Shown piece by piece: positions 4,997-9,138 of a stretch of DNA of 9,138 bases (positions are counted from its first letter, which is position 1; each line of letters starts with the position of its first letter). Below the pieces are notes generated by a model. That model was given only the letters and a program-made list of their open reading frames with translations. It was not told the DNA's origin and did not search any database. The position numbers and the translations under genes are program-made. The stretch spans positions 1-9,138 of the forward strand of contig JBPBPY010000184.1 of NCBI GenBank assembly GCA_050954505.1, given 5' to 3'. Source of the DNA: JAQGMO01 sp050954505 (GTDB lineage Bacteria; Pseudomonadota; Gammaproteobacteria; Burkholderiales; Burkholderiaceae_D).

Positions 4997-7062
4997 TGGA
5001 TCGCTGCGTCACGCCCAAGCGTTTCATCGCAGTTGGCACGGGGACAGCGCTCCCGCTGCGGCGCACAGCCACGGGGGCACCAGACCCGCTACGGCGCACA
5101 GCCTCAGGCAGTGCAGGGCATGCCCAGGGCACATCCGCCAATGATCCTCCAAGGCGTTGCACGCCGGTGGGCGGCGCCACACCGGCAGCGCCGGTCGCCG
5201 CCCGGCGCCGGGAGGCAGCGTTTTCCCAGCAGCGCAGCGGACCGGCGGGAAAATCATTGCGGGCGCGCAGCCCGGAACCGGGCTATCTCGAAGCAGTACA
5301 AAACCGCGCCAGGGCACTGGCAGTCCACGGTGCTGGGAACGGCGCTTCGGCACGGCTGCACCCGTGCCGCACGCTTGAATCCGCGCCGCACAACAGCCTG
5401 CCGCAGTCAAGCGACTTGGTGCATCAACCCGTGCCAGGCCTGGTCCAGCATGTCGAACCCACCCCACACGCACCGTTGGCGCAGCCATCGTCGCCACCGG
5501 CTGCCAGCAGCCCGCCACCAGCGCTCGATCTGGCGCAGGTGCCGCTGCAGCCCATTGCCGTGCGTGCCAGTCCCGGCATCAGCCCCGAACTCATGCTGGC
5601 CATCAGCCGCGACGATGTCGACGAAGTGCTGCGCCAGACAACCGAAGAACCACGCGGCCTGAACCCGGCATTCCATGAGGCCATCAAAGGCGGGTACAGC
5701 AAGGTCATCGTCGGCCTGATCGCCGCTGGCGCCGATATCGATCCGCAGGGGCCATTGGGTGCGCGCGCCTGGCAACTGGCGCAGGAGCGCGAGCCGCGCT
5801 GTGACATCACGTTCGACAGCCTGGTTGCACCGCTGGCCACGGCGTTCGATCGAACGCTGCTGGCGCAAGCCGGTGCCCTGCTGGCAAACTGGATCAACCA
5901 TGGCGCCGATGAGGCCGGCTTGTGCCGTGCCGGCATGTTTGCCTGCCACGCGCAGCGCCTCGTCACGCGCTTGACGATCATTCGCCAGGGCTTGCCGGAC
6001 AACACGCAGGCCACCACAGTGCGCCAATGCCGGGTTGCACAAGCAGGGCTGCTGCTGGCGTGGCAGCTGGGCCAGCAGGCACAACAGGCAGACGCCGACC
6101 TGCAGCGCCATCATGGCGGCATTGTCTTCACGTTGATGGAAGCCGGCCTTGACCGTGCCGGCATCCTGGATTTGCTGGCGCTGAAACAGGCTCAGGCGCG
6201 TACGCTGGAGCAGCTGTGCAGCGCCGAACTGGCCGCAGCATGTGCCGGCATGCCGGCCTGCCTGCTGGGCATGCTGCCCAGCGCCGGCCAGGGGCTGGTC
6301 GTGATGCCGGTCAACGCCGTACGGATTGCGCAGCAACTGTCGACGCAGCGCGGCCTGCCCGAGTCCATCGCCAGGAAACTTGCCCAGGCATTCTCTGGTG
6401 CCATGCTGGCTGCCAATCCGTTCTGCGAGCTGCGGCCCGCATTGGCCGCGCGCATTGTACCGATTCTGTCCGGACTGGTGGCGAGCTTCCTGCGCGATCG
6501 GGGCGAGAATGCCTTTCACGATGCCCTTGCGCAGCGGCTGCGCCAGGCCTGTGGCAGACCCGACGTGGCGCTGGCGTGGCCGGCCTTGCTGGCCGATCCG
6601 GTGCGCTGGCTGACCCATTACGGCAACGGCGTGCTCAGCGCAGACGCATCCAACCTCGAGCAGCGCATCGATTGCCTGGTGCTGGCAACCGGAATGCCGG
6701 CGCTGCTGGCGCAGCAACTGGCACTGGGCTGGCAGGAAGCCACCCGCATGGTGGCCCAGGGTCATTTCAACAACGGTGCCATGGTAATGGAACTGCTGCA
6801 CCAGCCACCCACGCCGGACGCCCTCAAGGCGGTGGCGTCAGTACTGGCCAATGTCGTGCGGCGGCCGCTGGCGGCAATGATGCACATGCAGCTGGACGCG
6901 CCGGGGCTGGCAGGCTATTGCCTGCGCATGCATGGTGAACTGGTGGCCGCGCTCGATGGCAATGGCTTGCAACCGGCAATCCTTCGATCTGCGCCCGCCA
7001 AGGCGCGGCGCCGCAGCCCGGTGTTCGAGGAACCGCGCACCAAACGCAGCCGGCGGCAGTGA
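4996..7062 (+). CDS. large unrecognised protein with ankyrin-like stretch and basic C-terminal tail; effector-like
   Basis: I do not recognise a family. From ATG 4996 it has 688 residues; the frame is open from GTG 4768 (764 residues), but that part crosses the 11-bp repeat array and lacks a ribosome site. Residues 1-195 are low-complexity, rich in Pro, Ala, Arg, Ser and His, probably disordered. At about 198-249, ELMLAISRDDVDEVL and FHEAIKGGYSKVIVGLIAAG followed by ADID look like one or two degenerate ankyrin repeats. Residues 250-660 are Leu/Ala/Gln-rich and helical, with repeated G-[LM]-P segments. No membrane segment or signal peptide is evident. The tail (669-688) has two basic clusters, KARRR and TKRSRR, spaced like a bipartite nuclear-localisation signal. 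Ankyrin plus disordered start plus nuclear-type tail suggests a type III or IV secreted host-directed effector. This is inference: no secretion genes are nearby. Confidence 0.75.
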   Translation: MDRCVTPKRFIAVGTGTALPLRRTATGAPDPLRRTASGSAGHAQGTSANDPPRRCTPVGGATPAAPVAARRREAAFSQQRSGPAGKSLRARSPEPGYLEAVQNRARALAVHGAGNGASARLHPCRTLESAPHNSLPQSSDLVHQPVPGLVQHVEPTPHAPLAQPSSPPAASSPPPALDLAQVPLQPIAVRASPGISPELMLAISRDDVDEVLRQTTEEPRGLNPAFHEAIKGGYSKVIVGLIAAGADIDPQGPLGARAWQLAQEREPRCDITFDSLVAPLATAFDRTLLAQAGALLANWINHGADEAGLCRAGMFACHAQRLVTRLTIIRQGLPDNTQATTVRQCRVAQAGLLLAWQLGQQAQQADADLQRHHGGIVFTLMEAGLDRAGILDLLALKQAQARTLEQLCSAELAAACAGMPACLLGMLPSAGQGLVVMPVNAVRIAQQLSTQRGLPESIARKLAQAFSGAMLAANPFCELRPALAARIVPILSGLVASFLRDRGENAFHDALAQRLRQACGRPDVALAWPALLADPVRWLTHYGNGVLSADASNLEQRIDCLVLATGMPALLAQQLALGWQEATRMVAQGHFNNGAMVMELLHQPPTPDALKAVASVLANVVRRPLAAMMHMQLDAPGLAGYCLRMHGELVAALDGNGLQPAILRSAPAKARRRSPVFEEPRTKRSRRQ
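5052..5103 (+). repeat. 19-bp direct repeat, 33 bp apart, inside the large gene
   Basis: CCCGCTGCGGCGCACAGCC at 5052-5070 recurs at 5085-5103 with one change (G to A). The 33-bp offset keeps frame and encodes PLRRTA twice (PLRRTATG, PLRRTASG), so the disordered N-terminal region seems to have grown by local duplication. Confidence 0.8.
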
Positions 7063-7099
7063 ATCGCTGCGGCCAGGCAGCATCGGCGATGGCCTCATT

Positions 7100-7105
7100 T
7101 ATAAT
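7100..7105 (+). promoter_or_regulatory. possible -10 box for the methyltransferase gene
   Basis: A perfect TATAAT at 7100-7105 lies 38 bp after the stop of the large gene and about 125 bp before the preferred methyltransferase start. No good -35 hexamer is visible at the expected distance. Confidence 0.4.
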
Positions 7106-7137
7106 ACGCGCACCTGCCGTCACCTGGAATCTTCCGT

Positions 7138-7239
7138 TTGAATCACTCAGCGCTTTTTGCCCGAACATTGCCTCACCCCGCCGCAATCGCGGCCGCAGCG
7201 GCGTCTTGCCGGCCATCGACGGCACGTCGATGGCCATGA
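7138..7239 (+). other. short open frame (TTG start) with ATGA overlap to the methyltransferase
   Basis: Downstream of the TATAAT box, TTG 7138 opens a 33-codon frame beginning with NHSALFARTLPHP and ending at TGA 7237-7239. That stop overlaps the in-frame methyltransferase ATG at 7236. It might be a coupled upstream frame, or the original N-terminus cut off by a frameshift. Evidence is only positional. Confidence 0.2.
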
Positions 7240-8408
7240 CGGTGCCTGACCAGGGCAGCGCCGATGCAGCGCTGGTGAATTGGGAAGAAGGCGGAAAACC
7301 GCTCCACGCGCGCTGGCGTTCCGAAAGCGGCACGCCGGTACCGAAAATGTTGCTCATTGCCGACGACCGCATGACCGCCGATGCTGCCTGGCGCCTGGTG
7401 TCGGAAGGCAGCTTTTTGCTGTGGCGCGGCGACTACCAGAATGGCCGCCAGCTGTTGCAGGCCATGGGCAGGCGTGCGTCGCAGCGCGCCGCCAGACCGG
7501 ACAAACGTGGCAGTGACCTTGCCAAGGCGCCGCCAACGGCACTGCAGGCCTTCAATTTGCACCGCCAGTCGCAGTCGCAACGCGCACGCCTGCTCGGCAT
7601 GCTGCTGCTGCAATTTGACCCCGGCCACCTGCTGTCCCTGCGCCGCGCTCCCGATGTGCGCCAGCAATGCCAGCAGGCATATGGACCGGCGGGTGAACCA
7701 TATGTGGTGTCGATGCGCGAACTGCTAGGCTTGATCGGCGCCTACGAGTGGCGCAAGACCGGCGTCGAGATTGCCGCGCTGGGGGCGCGCATTCATCCGC
7801 ACTATGGCGTGTTTTCTCCACTGCGCGGCGAATACATCACACTGGTCGACCAGGCCGTGCTGCCGGCGCACGACTTGGCTTTCGACATTGGCACCGGCAC
7901 CGGTGTGCTGGCGGCGGTGCTGGCAAAACGGGGCGTTGCCCGTATCGTGGCAACCGATCAGGACAGCCGCGCGCTGGCCTGCGCGCATGAAAACCTTCAG
8001 CAACTGGGTCTGGCCGGGCAGGTCGAACTGCTGCAGGTGGACCTGTTTCCACCGGGACATGCGCCGCTGGTGGTCTGCAATCCGCCGTGGTTGCCGGCGC
8101 GTCCCAGCTCGCCCATCGAATACGCCATCTATGATCCCGACAGCCGCATGCTGCGCGGCTTTCTCGCCGGCCTTGCCGACCACCTGACGCCGCAAGGGGA
8201 GGGCTGGCTGATCCTGTCGGACCTGGCCGAGCATCTCGGTCTGCGCTCGCGCGAGCAGCTGCTGGCCATGTTCGCCGAATCAGGTCTGACGGTGGCCGGT
8301 CGCAGCGACATCCGGCCCCGGCATGGCAAGGCCAGCGACGCCAGCGATCCGCTGTTCGCGGCGCGCTCCGCTGAAATCACTTCGCTGTGGCGGCTGGTGG
8401 CGGCTTGA
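7230..8408 (+). CDS. class I SAM-dependent methyltransferase with NPPW motif
   Basis: From ATG 7230 this is a 392-residue cytoplasmic methyltransferase. The C-terminal half is a class I Rossmann domain. DIGTGTG (219-225) is the SAM-binding motif I, ATDQD (around Asp243) is the acidic motif II contacting the ribose, and NPPW (284-287) is motif IV. NPP[YFW] is characteristic of enzymes that methylate planar nitrogens, such as PrmC, PrmB, RsmC or N6-adenine methylases. The N-terminal half (about 1-200) has no motif I recognise and could bind substrate. The start is uncertain: ATG 7236 is equally possible, while ATG 7059 in the same frame would add 57 residues that do not look conserved. No strong ribosome site precedes either preferred start. 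Substrate is unknown; rRNA, tRNA or protein glutamine are possibilities. Confidence 0.88.
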   Translation: MAMTVPDQGSADAALVNWEEGGKPLHARWRSESGTPVPKMLLIADDRMTADAAWRLVSEGSFLLWRGDYQNGRQLLQAMGRRASQRAARPDKRGSDLAKAPPTALQAFNLHRQSQSQRARLLGMLLLQFDPGHLLSLRRAPDVRQQCQQAYGPAGEPYVVSMRELLGLIGAYEWRKTGVEIAALGARIHPHYGVFSPLRGEYITLVDQAVLPAHDLAFDIGTGTGVLAAVLAKRGVARIVATDQDSRALACAHENLQQLGLAGQVELLQVDLFPPGHAPLVVCNPPWLPARPSSPIEYAIYDPDSRMLRGFLAGLADHLTPQGEGWLILSDLAEHLGLRSREQLLAMFAESGLTVAGRSDIRPRHGKASDASDPLFAARSAEITSLWRLVAA

Positions 8409-8431
8409 ATCCTGTGCCGGGATTTCCTTTT
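8408..8431 (+). terminator. weak intrinsic terminator after the methyltransferase
   Basis: AATCCTG (8408-8414) pairs with CGGGATT (8418-8424), including one G-U pair, around a 3-nt loop. It is followed by TCCTTTT. The stem is short and starts in the stop codon, so this is a weak candidate; the strong stem at 8706-8748 may do the work instead. Confidence 0.35.
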
Positions 8432-8481
8432 GCGCTTTGAATCAAGTTGAATACCATGCAGCGCACTTGCGTGTAGTGGGG

Positions 8482-8698
8482 TACGTGAATTGAAAGTACC
8501 TGATTTGCAAGGACAAAAATTCAAATGCGTAATTTGGAATAAAAATTGAAAATACGCGGCTTGGAAGGACATAAATTCAAAATGCGTCATTTGGGAATCA
8601 GAAATTAAAATACGCAGCTTGAAAGTGCAAAAATTTAAAACACGCGATTGAAACGACGAAAATGGAACGTTCGTATTCTGGAAGTACAAAAACCAAAA
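8482..8698 (+). repeat. AT-rich array of about eight diverged 27-31 bp tandem units
   Basis: Units begin at 8482 (partial), 8497, 8526, 8553, 8583, 8611, 8641 and 8668. Most open with TACG or TGCG, continue with a TTG-GAA-like core, and close with AAATTCAAAA or similar. Units at 8553 and 8611 are both 30 bp and match at about 24 of 30 positions. Units at 8526 and 8583 share TGCGT-ATTTGG. The two kinds alternate, giving a higher-order period of about 57-58 bp. The stretch is much richer in A than the flanking genes. There are no identical repeats with unique spacers, so it is not CRISPR. No gene is supported in 8432-8788. Confidence 0.75.
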
Positions 8699-8705
8699 AG
8701 CTTTG

Positions 8706-8748
8706 AAATGAAAATGGCGCCATGGAATACATGGCGCCATTTTCATTT
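8706..8748 (-). terminator. probable bidirectional terminator, mainly for htpG
   Basis: A perfect 19-bp inverted repeat (8706-8724 and 8730-8748) surrounds a 5-nt loop. Each arm contains the palindrome ATGGCGCCAT as its G/C core, and each flank is T-rich on the strand leaving the stem (TTTTCATTT). It lies about 40 bp past the htpG stop on the minus strand, the expected place for its terminator, and also ends any read-through from the methyltransferase side. Confidence 0.8.
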
Positions 8749-8788
8749 TCCATCCTGCAACGGTCGGCAGCTGCAGCCGACCGAGACC

Positions 8789-9138
8789 TTATTTACTTGC
8801 CATTCCCAACAACATTTCATTCAAGCGCTTGACGAATCCAGCCGGGTCGGCAAGCGTGCCGCCTTCGGCCAGCAAGGCCTGGTCGAACAGCAGGTTGGCC
8901 CAGTCGTCGAACTTGCCGTCTTCATACTTCAGGCGCTGCACCAGTGGATGGTCGGGATTGATTTCCAGGATCGGCTTGGACTCCGGTGCATTCTGGCCGG
9001 CTGCCTTGAGCATGCGCATCAGGTTGCCGGACAACTCGTTTTCATCGGCCACCAGGCAGGCAGGCGAATCGATCAGGCGCGATGAGACACGTACTTCCTT
9101 GGCTTTTTCGGCCAGCGAAGTCTTCATCTTTTCCACCA
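8789..9138 (-). CDS. htpG: HtpG (bacterial Hsp90) chaperone, C-terminal part (5' end outside window)
   Basis: This is the last 116 or so residues of HtpG, the cytosolic ATP-dependent Hsp90 chaperone that dimerises through this C-terminal domain. The segment contains RLIDSPACLVADE, LKAAGQNAPESKPILEINPD, HPLVQRL and FDDWANLLFDQALLAEGG, all hallmark stretches of the HtpG C-terminal dimerisation domain. It ends NEMLLGMASK at TAA (plus-strand 8789-8791). The frame is open to the window's right edge, so the GTG at 9136 is an internal valine. It is convergent with the methyltransferase gene, with the strong stem at 8706-8748 between them. HtpG is usually heat-shock regulated, but its promoter is not in view. 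Confidence 0.95.
   Translation of the reverse strand, partial: VEKMKTSLAEKAKEVRVSSRLIDSPACLVADENELSGNLMRMLKAAGQNAPESKPILEINPDHPLVQRLKYEDGKFDDWANLLFDQALLAEGGTLADPAGFVKRLNEMLLGMASK

Noticed and set aside
5407..6801. 464-codon open frame on the minus strand
   Set aside because: It is antisense to the large gene, is full of Gln, His, Arg and Cys as expected from reading a Leu/Ala-rich gene backwards, and has no recognisable motif.
8482..8698. CRISPR array
   Set aside because: Units are contiguous and diverged, with no identical repeats or unique spacers, and no cas genes are present.
8129..8746. 205-codon minus-strand frame through the AT-rich array, rich in Phe
   Set aside because: It starts inside the terminator stem, runs into the methyltransferase gene, and the array's unit lengths (27-31 bp) do not keep frame. 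The openness follows from the T-rich minus strand lacking stops.

Overview
The window looks like chromosomal DNA of a high-GC betaproteobacterium, most likely from the Burkholderiales and possibly the Oxalobacteraceae. This rests on the recognisable proteins (a PilY1/minor-pilin pair, a SrkA kinase, HtpG) and on G/C-rich third codon positions. No rRNA, tRNA, transposase, integrase or CRISPR array was seen. The two outer blocks are ordinary core genes. The middle holds an unrecognised large gene.

Layout. 1-908 is the 3' end of pilY1 (pilus tip adhesin/assembly factor), with its calcium-binding loop. It is followed 23 bp later by a PilE-like minor pilin (932-1402), and 19 bp after that by a TonB-like inner-membrane/periplasmic protein (1422-2279). 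These three look like one transcription unit. srkA (2369-3355) follows and may have its own leaderless promoter. A 419-bp AT-richer gap leads to a family 2 glycosyltransferase of the TIGR04283 type (3775-4401), closed by a clear intrinsic terminator (4429-4456).

The 4457-4995 region has no recognised gene but is unusually structured. It holds a 12-bp tandem repeat, a perfect 8-bp dyad that overlaps an HrpL/ECF-like promoter motif, a 7-bp stem-loop, and seven degenerate copies of an 11-bp repeat. A 37-codon ORF then overlaps, as TGATG, the best start of a large gene (4996-7062). That gene encodes about 688 residues: a long disordered Pro/Ala/Arg-rich N-terminus, a short ankyrin-like stretch, a long helical Leu/Ala-rich body, and a C-terminal basic tail resembling a bipartite nuclear-localisation signal. 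This is the architecture of a secreted, host-directed effector, but I recognise no family and no secretion genes are in the window.

Next comes a class I SAM-dependent methyltransferase with an NPPW motif (7230-8408). The gap after it holds an AT-rich array of about eight diverged 27-31 bp units (8482-8698) and a 19-bp perfect stem that probably terminates transcription from both sides (8706-8748). The window ends in the 3' end of htpG on the minus strand (8789-9138).

The pilus genes plausibly act together in type IV pilus assembly. The remaining genes have no evident shared pathway. The most unusual parts are the large effector-like gene with its structured upstream region, and the AT-rich repeat array.
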